This document shows positions 6,675-13,726 of a stretch of DNA of 19,912 nt, piece after piece. The stretch is from an uncultured Acidimicrobiaceae bacterium. GTDB lineage: Bacteria; Actinomycetota; Acidimicrobiia; Acidimicrobiales; Ilumatobacteraceae. The notes beneath the pieces were generated by a model. The model made no database searches, had not been told where the DNA came from, and was given only the letters and a program-made list of their open reading frames with translations. The position numbers and the translations under genes are program-made. Within the stretch, counting starts at the first letter, position 1. Every line of letters begins with the position of its first letter. Location of the stretch: positions 1-19,912 of the forward strand of contig CAIXHI010000174.1 in the NCBI GenBank assembly GCA_903919215.1, written 5' to 3'.

Positions 6675-8228
6675 TCAGTGGACCTTGCGGTCCATGTCTG
6701 CCCAGAACGGTTCGCGCAGTTTGAACTTCTGCAACTTGCCGGTGGCGGTGCGGGCGAGTGCCTCGCGGAACTCGATGCGCTTGGGGCATTTGTAGTGCGC
6801 CAACTTGGTGCGCGTGTGCGCGATCAGGTCGGCTTCGGTGAGCGTCGAGTCGGGGACGAGCACGACGAGCGCCATGACCAGTTCACCCCACTTCTCGTCG
6901 GGTACGCCGATGACCGCGACCTCGACAACGTCGGGGTGGCTGAACACGGCGTCCTCGACTTCGATACTGCTCACGTTCTCACCACCCGTGATGATCACGT
7001 CCTTCTTGCGGTCGCTGATGGTGAGATAGCCGTCGTCGTCCAGGTAGCCGCCATCGCCGCTGTGGAACCAGTCCGGGCCATCGAGGTCGTCGGCCGCCGC
7101 GCGAACCGCTTCGGCGGTTGCCTCTGGCTGGTTCCAGTAACCACCCATCACGTGGTTGCCGCGGGCGAGCACCTCACCATCGGGGGAGATGCGCATCTGG
7201 ACACCGATCGCCGGAGCGCCGGCACGGCTGAGCTTGATGGCCCGCTCGCCGGGGCTGAGTTCATCGAACTCGGCGCGGGTGCGGTTCATGGTGAGCAGCG
7301 GGGTGGTCTCGGTGAGGCCGTAGATCTGGATGAACTCCCAGCCCAGTTCGGTCTCGATCCGTTCGATCGTCTTCGTCGGCGGTGGCGCTCCGGCGCACAC
7401 GATGCGGACTCTGCCACGGCCGGGAATCGGGCCGTCCCAGGTGCCGGCTGCGTCGAGGATCATGTTCGCCACCGCCGGTGCACCGCACATCACCGTGACG
7501 CCGTGACGTTCGACGCGTCGCAGGATCTCGGCCCCGTCGACCTTGCGCAGGATGATGTGCTGCGCACCCATGCCGGTGACGGAATACAGCACTCCCCACC
7601 CGTTGCAGTGGAACTGCGGCAGCGTGTGTAGGTACACATCGCGGTCGTTGATCCCCAACTGCCAGCCGAACGTGGTGGCGTTGAGCCATACGTTGCGGTG
7701 CGTGAGTTGCACACCCTTGGGTCGCGCTGTGGTGCCGCTGGTGTAGTTGATGGTGGCGGCCGCATCCTCGTCGTACACCCACGGCAGCGGGTCGGAGTGT
7801 TCGGCGGGTGCATCGGTGGCGCTGCCGATGACGAAGCGGTGCTCGCACTGCACTCCTGCGAGGCCGTCCTCGAGTTCGGGGTCGACATACAGCACTCGGG
7901 CGCCGCTGTGCTCGACGATGTACTTGACCTCCTCGGCGACGAGCCGGAAGTTGACCGGCACGAGCACGCGACCAGAACCGCTGACACCGAAGAGTGCGGT
8001 CAACAGCCGCGCCGAGTTGTGGCTCACCACAGCAACACGTTCGCCCTGGCCGATACCGAGCGCATCGAGGTGAGCGGCGATCGCTCGCGCCTTCGCCGCC
8101 ATCTCCGCATATGTGAACGATCCCCACGATTCGGCAGGTTGCTCGGGCTCGTCGACGACAGCGATGCGATCGGGGTAGACCTCTTCGGCCCGGCGGAGGA
8201 AATCGTTGACGGTGAGCGCGACGTGCAT
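6675..8228 (-). CDS. Acyl-CoA synthetase (AMP-forming fatty acid-CoA ligase, FadD/AlkK-like)
   Basis: This 517-residue member of the ANL adenylating superfamily activates a carboxylic acid, probably a medium- or long-chain fatty acid, to its CoA thioester via an acyl-AMP. The ATP-binding loop YTSGTTARPKG is at 162-172 and YGLTETTPLL at 303-312. HSGDGGYLDDDGYLTISDRKKDVIITGGENVSS follows in its halves GDGGYLDDDGYL and DRKKDVIITGGEN. The catalytic lysine of the C-terminal domain is in TATGKLQK (about Lys498). The Met at 8228 is chosen because the family N-terminus (LTVNDFLRRAEEVYPD) starts there; longer frames add non-homologous sequence. It is divergent from the DEAD-box helicase across 84 bases. 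The exact substrate cannot be told from sequence. Confidence 0.92.
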   Translation of the reverse strand: MHVALTVNDFLRRAEEVYPDRIAVVDEPEQPAESWGSFTYAEMAAKARAIAAHLDALGIGQGERVAVVSHNSARLLTALFGVSGSGRVLVPVNFRLVAEEVKYIVEHSGARVLYVDPELEDGLAGVQCEHRFVIGSATDAPAEHSDPLPWVYDEDAAATINYTSGTTARPKGVQLTHRNVWLNATTFGWQLGINDRDVYLHTLPQFHCNGWGVLYSVTGMGAQHIILRKVDGAEILRRVERHGVTVMCGAPAVANMILDAAGTWDGPIPGRGRVRIVCAGAPPPTKTIERIETELGWEFIQIYGLTETTPLLTMNRTRAEFDELSPGERAIKLSRAGAPAIGVQMRISPDGEVLARGNHVMGGYWNQPEATAEAVRAAADDLDGPDWFHSGDGGYLDDDGYLTISDRKKDVIITGGENVSSIEVEDAVFSHPDVVEVAVIGVPDEKWGELVMALVVLVPDSTLTEADLIAHTRTKLAHYKCPKRIEFREALARTATGKLQKFKLREPFWADMDRKVH

Positions 8229-8271
8229 CGTCGTATTGTGCCCGCTGACGTGGACCCCGTTGTCATCCTGC

Positions 8272-8293
8272 GATACCCCTGTGCACGAGTATC
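8272..8293. promoter_or_regulatory. Inverted repeat in the divergent synthetase/helicase promoter region
   Basis: GATAC (8272-8276) and GTATC (8289-8293) form a 5-bp inverted repeat with a 12-base spacer containing GTGCAC. It lies between the two divergent starts (8228 minus and 8313 plus). It could be an operator, but arms this short can occur by chance. Confidence 0.25.
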
Positions 8294-8312
8294 CCGGTAC
8301 CCTGGCCAGCAC

Positions 8313-9596
8313 ATGTCTGGATTCAACCGCCCTCCGGGTGAGCGTCGCGGCCGACCGCGAGATACGCACCAAACCCCGGAACACCGCACCCCGCCCCCGG
8401 CGCCGGCGCTCACACTTGCCATCGAGGACTACGTCCCCACCGGATTCATCGAGCTGGGTGTACCGCCCAACGTCGACTTCGGCCTCGCCGCTGCCGGTTT
8501 CACCACGCCGTTCGCCATCCAGGTGAAGGCGATCCCGGTCGCCATCACGGGTCGCGATGTGTGCGGACGAGCCAAGACCGGCTCTGGAAAGACGCTCGCG
8601 TTCGGCGTGCCGCTGCTCGCGCGCCTCAACGGCGAAGGTCAGCCGCGCCGTCCCACTGCACTCGTGATGGTGCCCACACGCGAACTCGCGCTGCAGGTCT
8701 CCGAAGTGCTCAGTCCAGTCGCCATCGCCTGTGGGCGCAGCGTGCTGGCTGTGTACGGCGGTGCCTCTCGTCAGCAGCAGATCGACGCGCTGGCAATCGG
8801 TGTCGACGTCATCGTCGCCACACCGCTGCGCCTCATCGACTTGCTCAAGGAAAACGAACTACAGCTCGACGGTATCGAGATCGTGGTACTCGATGAGGCC
8901 GACCGCATGGCCGATGACGGGTTCACCCCGCAGGTCGAGTGGATCTTGCGCAAGGTCACCGGCGAACACCAGACGATGTTGTTCTCGGCGACGCTCGACG
9001 GCGATGTCGCTCATCTCGTCACGCGCTACATGAAGGATCCGGTGGAAGTCGCCATCGACGCAGCGAACGACACGGTGGGCACCATGCACCACCTGTTCCT
9101 CGCCGTGCACCACATGGACAAGGACCGTGTCGTGGCCTCGATCGCCAGCGGTGTGTTGAAGACGATCGTGTTCTGCCAGACCAAGCGCACCTGCGATCGA
9201 GTCGAAGGCAATCTGCAAGACCTCGGCGTGAAAGCATCCGCGATCCACGGCGACCTCGCTCAGGCCGCTCGAGAGCGGGCGCTGAAGCGGTTCACCGATG
9301 GTGAGCTCAGCGTGTTGGTGGCCACCGACGTCGCGGCGCGTGGCATCGACGTCGACGACATCGGTGTGGTCGTCCACTACGAACCGGCCGGCGATGTGAA
9401 GGACTACCTGCATCGCAGCGGTCGTACTGCGCGAGCAGGGCGAGACGGTTGGGCCGTCACGCTCGCGGAGTACAACCAGCACACGCAGGTGCGCATCCTG
9501 CAGCGCGGGATGCGGCTCGACCCGACGCCGCCGATCGAGGTGTTCAGCAACAATCCGAAGCTGAAGCACCTGCCCGACTTCCACACCGAGGGCTGA
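8313..9596 (+). CDS. DEAD-box ATP-dependent RNA helicase
   Basis: This 427-residue protein has the complete motif series of an RNA helicase. The Q motif ends in Gln70 (GFTTPFAIQ). Motif I AKTGSGKT is at 87-94, PTRELA at 121-126, DEAD at 194-197, SAT at 225-227, ATDVAARGID at 337-346 and HRSGRTARAG at 367-376. Such proteins unwind short RNA duplexes in ribosome assembly or RNA decay. The usual TPGR motif is TPLR here (170-173). There is a basic, Pro-rich N-terminal extension of about 35 residues and no long C-terminal RGG tail. ATG 8313 is the first Met after the promoter region, and longer starts extend into the divergent gene. It converges on leuD across a strong hairpin. Confidence 0.94.
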   Translation: MSGFNRPPGERRGRPRDTHQTPEHRTPPPAPALTLAIEDYVPTGFIELGVPPNVDFGLAAAGFTTPFAIQVKAIPVAITGRDVCGRAKTGSGKTLAFGVPLLARLNGEGQPRRPTALVMVPTRELALQVSEVLSPVAIACGRSVLAVYGGASRQQQIDALAIGVDVIVATPLRLIDLLKENELQLDGIEIVVLDEADRMADDGFTPQVEWILRKVTGEHQTMLFSATLDGDVAHLVTRYMKDPVEVAIDAANDTVGTMHHLFLAVHHMDKDRVVASIASGVLKTIVFCQTKRTCDRVEGNLQDLGVKASAIHGDLAQAARERALKRFTDGELSVLVATDVAARGIDVDDIGVVVHYEPAGDVKDYLHRSGRTARAGRDGWAVTLAEYNQHTQVRILQRGMRLDPTPPIEVFSNNPKLKHLPDFHTEG

Positions 9597-9612
9597 CGCA
9601 CCGAGCTGAACC

Positions 9613-9638
9613 CGGGACGGCGGTCGCCCGCCGTCCCG
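9613..9638. terminator. Bidirectional terminator-like hairpin between the helicase gene and leuD
   Basis: CGGGACGGCGG (9613-9623) and CCGCCGTCCCG (9628-9638) form a perfect 11-bp stem with loop TCGC. It lies 16 bases after the helicase stop and about 27 bases after the leuD stop in the opposite direction. No T run follows on either strand, which is common for GC-rich actinobacterial terminators. Confidence 0.7.
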
Positions 9639-9645
9639 TGCAATT

Positions 9646-9674
9646 CAGTTCAGGCCAGCTCAGTTCAGGCCAGC
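9646..9674. repeat. Tandem duplication of about 15 bases across the leuD stop
   Basis: CAGTTCAGGCCAGCT (9646-9660) is followed immediately by CAGTTCAGGCCAGC (9661-9674). The second copy contains the leuD stop codon (9665-9667) and the first lies just beyond it, so the copy outside the gene is probably the duplicated one. Confidence 0.85.
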
Positions 9675-10249
9675 CAGCTCGGTCGGTTGGCCTCGTAGCT
9701 GTCGATCGCACCGGTGTGCGACAACGTGATACCGATGTCGTCGAGGCCGTTGAGGAAACGGTGCTGCGTCTGCGGATCCATCGGGAACGTGGCAGAGATA
9801 CCCGCCGAGGGAACCTCGACGGTGAGCCGCTCGACATCGACCGTGATCTCCACATTCGGGTCGGCGTCGATTGCCGCCCAGATGGCCTGCACGACGGCTT
9901 CGGGAACCACGACCGGCACGAGGCCGTTCTTGGTGCAGTTGTTGCGGAAGATGTCGCTGAAGCTGGGTGCCACGACGGCGTCGAAGCCGCCCTGTTGGAT
10001 CGCCCACACGGCGTGTTCGCGAGATGAGCCGACGCCGAACGACGACCCGGCCACCATCACGCTGGCACCGCTGTAGCGCTCGTCGTTGAGCACGAAGTTG
10101 CGGTCGTCGCGCCAGGTGCCGAACAGGCCCTTCTCGAAGCCGGTGCGCTCGACGCGCTTGAGCCATTCGGCGGGGATGATCTGGTCGGTGTCGACGTCGC
10201 TGCGCTTCAGCGGCAGGCCGCGACCGGTGATGATGTGTACAGCTTTCAC
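9665..10249 (-). CDS. leuD: 3-isopropylmalate dehydratase small subunit
   Basis: This 194-residue protein is the swivelling small subunit that pairs with LeuC to isomerise 2-isopropylmalate to 3-isopropylmalate. It begins with the family pattern GRGLPLKRSDVDTDQIIPA. It carries the signature GSSFGVGSSREHAVWAI and IFRNNCTKNGLVPV. Length is normal. Its ATG overlaps the leuC stop by four bases (ATGA), so the two subunits are translationally coupled and made in equal amounts. The stop lies inside a small tandem duplication. Confidence 0.97.
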   Translation of the reverse strand: MKAVHIITGRGLPLKRSDVDTDQIIPAEWLKRVERTGFEKGLFGTWRDDRNFVLNDERYSGASVMVAGSSFGVGSSREHAVWAIQQGGFDAVVAPSFSDIFRNNCTKNGLVPVVVPEAVVQAIWAAIDADPNVEITVDVERLTVEVPSAGISATFPMDPQTQHRFLNGLDDIGITLSHTGAIDSYEANRPSWLA

Positions 10250-11646
10250 TTCAGATCCTCCGGGGTGGCGAAGTGGCCGGCGACCGCGGTGGCGGCAGCG
10301 ACGGCGGGGGAGACGAGGTGCGTACGACCGCCGCGGCCCTGGCGGCCTTCGAAGTTGCGGTTGCTGGTGCTGGCCGAGCGTTCACCGGGGGCGAGCTTGT
10401 CGGGGTTCATCGCCAGGCACATACTGCAGCCGGGCTCACGCCAGTCGGCGCCCGCAGCGCGGAACACCTCCGGCAGACCCTCGGCCTCGGCCTGCGCCTT
10501 CACGGCATGGCTCCCGGGTACCACCATGACCCGGGGCACGGTGACTGTGCGGCCCTTCATCACGGCGGCAGCAGCGCGCAGATCTTCGATACGGCTGTTG
10601 GTGCAGGAACCGATGAACACCGTGTCGACCTTCACCTCGCGCATCGGCGTACCGGCGGTGAGGCCCATGTACTCGAGTGCACGGGCAACCGTGTCGGCGG
10701 CCTGACCCTCGTAGTCCTTCGGGTCGGGGATCAGTCCGCCGATCGGGATCACCTGCGCGGGGTTCGTGCCCCAACTGACCTGCGGGGTCAGCGCGCTGGC
10801 ATCGAGGATGACCTCGCTGTCGAACACCGCGCCCTCATCGGTGACGAGCGTGCGCCAGTTGGCGACGGCAGCGTCCCAGTCGGCGCCCTTGGGTGCGTGC
10901 TCGCGGCCCTTCAGGTACTCGAAGGTGATGTCGTCGGGGGCCACCAGACCGGCCTTGGCGCCGGCTTCGATGCTCATGTTGCACAGGGTCATGCGACCCT
11001 CCATCGACAGCGCCTGGATCGCCGGGCCGCGGTACTCGATGACGCTGCCGATACCGCCCGCAGTGCCGATCTGGGCGATGATCGCCAACACGATGTCCTT
11101 GGCGGTGACGCCGGCCGGGGCATTGCCCTCGACTCGGACGCTCATCCACTTCGGGCGACTCTGGGGCAGTGTCTGCGTCGCCAGTACGTGCTCGACCTCG
11201 CTGGTGCCGATACCGAACGCCAGCGCACCGAACGCGCCGTGCGTGGCGGTGTGGCTGTCGCCGCACACCACCGTCATGCCCGGGAGGGTGCGCCCCTGCT
11301 CGGGAGCGATCACATGCACGATGCCCTGGCGGGGGTCGCCCATTGGGAACTCGACGATGCCGAACTCCTTGGTGTTCTCACGCAGCACTTCCACCTGACG
11401 CGCCGAGACAGGATCCGCGATCGGGAGATGGATGTCGGCGGTGGGGACGTTGTGGTCCTCGGTAGCGATGGTGAGGTCGGGACGACGCACGGTGCGACCG
11501 GTGAGCCGCAGACCATCGAACGCCTGCGGGCTGGTGACCTCGTGGACGAGGTGCAGGTCGATGTACAGCAGATCGGGTTCATCGGCTGCGGAATGCACCA
11601 CGTGCTGATCCCAAACTTTTTGGGCAAGAGTCGTCGGCTGCGCCAT
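10246..11646 (-). CDS. leuC: 3-isopropylmalate dehydratase large subunit
   Basis: This 466-residue aconitase-family protein holds the [4Fe-4S] cluster of isopropylmalate isomerase. The cluster ligands are Cys348 in GSCTNSR and Cys407/Cys410 in CSMC, all present. Other signatures are the N-terminal TLAQKVWDQH, CGDSHTATHGAFGALAFGIGTSEVEHVLATQ (in parts GDSHTATHGAFG and GTSEVEHVLATQ) and a C-terminal SNRNFEGRQG. ATG 11646 is chosen because homologues start near MAQPTTLAQK. A GTG at 11658, in frame, is a possible leaderless start because a TATCTC box lies just upstream. The gene is divergent from the IclR-family regulator across 35 bases and is the first gene of leuCD. Confidence 0.97.
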   Translation of the reverse strand: MAQPTTLAQKVWDQHVVHSAADEPDLLYIDLHLVHEVTSPQAFDGLRLTGRTVRRPDLTIATEDHNVPTADIHLPIADPVSARQVEVLRENTKEFGIVEFPMGDPRQGIVHVIAPEQGRTLPGMTVVCGDSHTATHGAFGALAFGIGTSEVEHVLATQTLPQSRPKWMSVRVEGNAPAGVTAKDIVLAIIAQIGTAGGIGSVIEYRGPAIQALSMEGRMTLCNMSIEAGAKAGLVAPDDITFEYLKGREHAPKGADWDAAVANWRTLVTDEGAVFDSEVILDASALTPQVSWGTNPAQVIPIGGLIPDPKDYEGQAADTVARALEYMGLTAGTPMREVKVDTVFIGSCTNSRIEDLRAAAAVMKGRTVTVPRVMVVPGSHAVKAQAEAEGLPEVFRAAGADWREPGCSMCLAMNPDKLAPGERSASTSNRNFEGRQGRGGRTHLVSPAVAAATAVAGHFATPEDLK

Positions 11647-11652
11647 GGGCTG

Positions 11653-11677
11653 TCTCACTTTCTGAGATAGAGTTCTC
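11653..11677. promoter_or_regulatory. Probable operator between leuC and the IclR-family regulator
   Basis: TCTCA CTTTC TGAGA (11653-11667) is a perfect inverted repeat. The following GAGA TAGAGT TCTC (11664-11677) makes a second one sharing the central GAGA. Both lie in the 35-base gap between the divergent starts, overlapping candidate -10 boxes (TAGAGT plus strand; TATCTC minus strand). In actinobacteria, NdgR/LtbR regulators bind upstream of leuCD, so this is the natural binding site. The exact consensus is not claimed. Confidence 0.6.
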
Positions 11678-11681
11678 GCTG

Positions 11682-12323
11682 GTGAACAGTGTAAGCGGAG
11701 TTGGCGTCATTGACAAAGGGGTGCTGATCCTGCACGCCCTGGCATCGGGTCCGCACGATCTCGCTCAACTACAGCGGGCCACCGGAATGCCTCGGGCCAC
11801 GGCTCATCGCCTGGCGGTGGCTCTCGAGCAGCATCACCTCGTGCGTCGCGATTCGCTTGGCCGGTTCTGTCTCGGGTTCGAGCTGATCCGACTTGGACAC
11901 GCGGCGACAGAGGCCTTCCCACTGGCCGAGTTGGCGGCGCCGATTCTCACCGCGCTGCGCGACCTCACTGGCGAGAGTGTGCAGTTGTATGTGCGCGAGC
12001 ACGACGGGCGGCGGTGTGTCGTATCGCTGCAGGCCAACCACGCGTTGCGCTGGATCGTGCCCGAGGGTGCGTTGTTGCCGCTGGGGCTCGGCTCGGCCGG
12101 GCGTGTCCTCGGCGCACACGGCCCCGATCTGGACGACAGTGTGGAAGAACGCGAAGTGGGTGTCGCCTCCGTCAGCGCGGCAGTGCGTGATCGACAGGGG
12201 CAGGTGGTGGCCGCTGTCAGCCTCAGCGGTCCGGTCGAGCGGCTCACCCGATCGCCACGGAAGTCGTTCGGAGCACAAGTGCAGGCTGCTGCGACCGCCC
12301 TCGCCGCCGCCCTCCCGCGCTGA
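11682..12323 (+). CDS. IclR-family transcriptional regulator, NdgR/LtbR type
   Basis: This 213-residue protein has an N-terminal winged helix-turn-helix (about 10-65; HDLAQLQRATGMPRATAHRLAVALEQHHLVRRD) and a C-terminal effector domain (about 80-210) with DLTGESVQLYVREHDGRRCV in parts. Orthologues encoded divergently from leuCD (NdgR in Streptomyces, LtbR in Corynebacterium) control branched-chain and other amino acid genes, so repression or activation of leuCD is the likely role. It is about 20-30 residues shorter than usual: the segment between LPLGLGSAGRVLG and VGVASVSAAV is shortened. The GTG at 11682 lies eight bases after TAGAGT, consistent with a leaderless mRNA. Confidence 0.9.
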   Translation: MNSVSGVGVIDKGVLILHALASGPHDLAQLQRATGMPRATAHRLAVALEQHHLVRRDSLGRFCLGFELIRLGHAATEAFPLAELAAPILTALRDLTGESVQLYVREHDGRRCVVSLQANHALRWIVPEGALLPLGLGSAGRVLGAHGPDLDDSVEEREVGVASVSAAVRDRQGQVVAAVSLSGPVERLTRSPRKSFGAQVQAAATALAAALPR

Positions 12324-12377
12324 GCCACTCCCAACCGGGGCTGCCGGATCGTCGACCTGGCCGTACCCAGTGGGGGT

Positions 12378-12791
12378 GTGAACGACACCGCCTCCCTTCC
12401 CTTCCGTCTGGCCCGTTGGTTCGAAGCGCGGCTGCACCAGACGCTCGACTTCGGCCAGACCTCACTGCGCCTCTACGGGTTCGACGTGATCGATCCTGAC
12501 GGGCTCGACCACGACCACCCCGCAGCGGCGCGCGTCACGTTCCTCGCCGAGGGTGCCGACATGGAGGCACTGACTCGGCACCCCGACTCACCAAGGGTGC
12601 GCGACTTCGACGCCATCGCGATCGTGTCGGCCGAATGGCGGATGGTGCTGCCGCCCGACCCGCGCCGCCCGCGGCAGTACCCGGTGCGGCGTAAGGCGCG
12701 AGTGGTGGAGGTACGCGACGAGACGGGTGGGGCCACCATCATGCGTTTTGAACACGAACCCGACCATGTCGTGTTCATCTCCGCGGCGTGA
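12378..12791 (+). CDS. Conserved-looking hypothetical protein, 137 residues
   Basis: I do not recognise this family. The protein has no signal peptide, membrane segment or Cys. It begins with a basic amphipathic stretch (FRLARWFEARLHQTLDF) and continues as alternating short beta-strand-like segments (ARVTFLAEGA, AIAIVSAEWRMVLP, ARVVEVRDETGG, DHVVFISA), suggesting a small beta-rich fold. GTG 12378 is the start that places GGGGG just upstream; no ATG is available near the beginning. It follows the IclR gene by 54 bases on the same strand and may be cotranscribed with it. Its stop codon lies inside a perfect hairpin that probably ends transcription. Confidence 0.7.
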   Translation: MNDTASLPFRLARWFEARLHQTLDFGQTSLRLYGFDVIDPDGLDHDHPAAARVTFLAEGADMEALTRHPDSPRVRDFDAIAIVSAEWRMVLPPDPRRPRQYPVRRKARVVEVRDETGGATIMRFEHEPDHVVFISAA

Positions 12792-12803
12792 CCCACGCCG
12801 CGG
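12781..12803. terminator. Bidirectional terminator-like hairpin overlapping a stop codon
   Basis: CCGCGGCGTG (12781-12790) and CACGCCGCGG (12794-12803) form a perfect 10-bp stem with a 3-base loop. It includes the TGA of the upstream plus-strand gene (12789-12791) and lies five bases beyond the stop of the FKBP gene on the minus strand. It separates the two convergent transcripts. No T run follows. Confidence 0.65.
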
Positions 12804-12807
12804 TAGG

Positions 12808-13716
12808 TCAGTAGACGGTGACGAGGTCGATGACGACGACCAGGTCGACCTTCGCGGGTAAGCCCAGGTTCGTGCTGCCAGCGCCATCGAACACGGTGGC
12901 AAACGGGATCTGTGCCTGACGGCGCCCGCCAACCTTCATACCGCGCACTGCCTCGACCAGACCGGGGTACACATCGGTGGTCGCCGAGAAGACGAAGGTG
13001 AGCGGCGGCTCGCCCCAGCTGCTGGCGAGCAGAACGCCCGTGTCAGCGCGGTACGACACGATGCGCAAGGCAACGGTCTGGCCGTTCTGGATGGCGGCGC
13101 CGGTGCCCTCGATCAGTTCAGCGGACACCATCGGGTCGACGTTCTTGGCGCCCTTCAGCGTGATGCCCGGGTCGTCAGCGGCCTTCGACGTGGGCAGCAC
13201 CACGATGACGTCGACGACGAAGGTCAGCGCATCGCCGGCCTGGATCGGGCTACCGCTCGGCGGGTTGTCGCCGTAGGCCAGCGATGCCGGGATGTCGAGC
13301 TGGCGGCGACCACCCTGTTTCACGCCGATGAGCCCCTGCTCCCAACCCTGAATCACGCTGTTCGCGCCGAGCTGCACGTCGAACCCGGTCGCGCTGTCGA
13401 AGTTGCTGTCGAACTCCTGACCGCTGGCCGAGAGCACTCCGATGTAGTGCACGACCACCGTGTCGCCGGCGGCGGCCGCCGGGCCGGTGCCGGGTTCGAG
13501 GTCGGTGATCACCAGTTCGGTGGGCAGTTCCTTCGGCAGCGACACCGTGGGCGTGTCGACGATGCTGGTGGGTGTGGTGAGCACGCTGTCGGCGGTGTCG
13601 GGCGCGTTGGCCTCGGGCACGCCAGTGATCGGTGAGCTGCTGGACTTCGAGTCGCCGCACGCGGCAGCGGCTACGAGCAGGGAGAGGCAGAGAACGGCGG
13701 GACCGAGGCGGCGCAT
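12808..13716 (-). CDS. Lipoprotein with two FKBP-type peptidyl-prolyl isomerase domains, the second degenerate
   Basis: The 302-residue protein starts with a lipoprotein signal peptide ending at VAAAAC, Cys20 being the lipidated residue, so it is anchored outside the membrane. A Ser/Thr/Pro linker (about 23-63) leads to FKBP domain 1 (about 66-174). This domain retains the active-site residues Tyr91 (VHYIG), Asp103, Phe112, Trp125 (VIQGWEQGL), Tyr148 (LAYG) and Phe166. A second FKBP-like domain (about 196-302) keeps the fold pattern (ELIEGTG, GMKVGGRRQAQIP) but has lost the Trp (YPGLVEA) and the LAYG Tyr (TVFDGAG), so it is probably non-catalytic. It likely folds or holds exported proteins. 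ATG 13716 lies 10 bases past the kinase-like gene, last in a four-gene operon. Confidence 0.92.
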   Translation of the reverse strand: MRRLGPAVLCLSLLVAAAACGDSKSSSSPITGVPEANAPDTADSVLTTPTSIVDTPTVSLPKELPTELVITDLEPGTGPAAAAGDTVVVHYIGVLSASGQEFDSNFDSATGFDVQLGANSVIQGWEQGLIGVKQGGRRQLDIPASLAYGDNPPSGSPIQAGDALTFVVDVIVVLPTSKAADDPGITLKGAKNVDPMVSAELIEGTGAAIQNGQTVALRIVSYRADTGVLLASSWGEPPLTFVFSATTDVYPGLVEAVRGMKVGGRRQAQIPFATVFDGAGSTNLGLPAKVDLVVVIDLVTVY

Positions 13717-13726
13717 TCGCAGCACG

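Noticed and set aside
10273..11670. 465-codon plus-strand frame
   Set aside because: Antisense to leuC; no domain pattern, and leuC motifs are complete.
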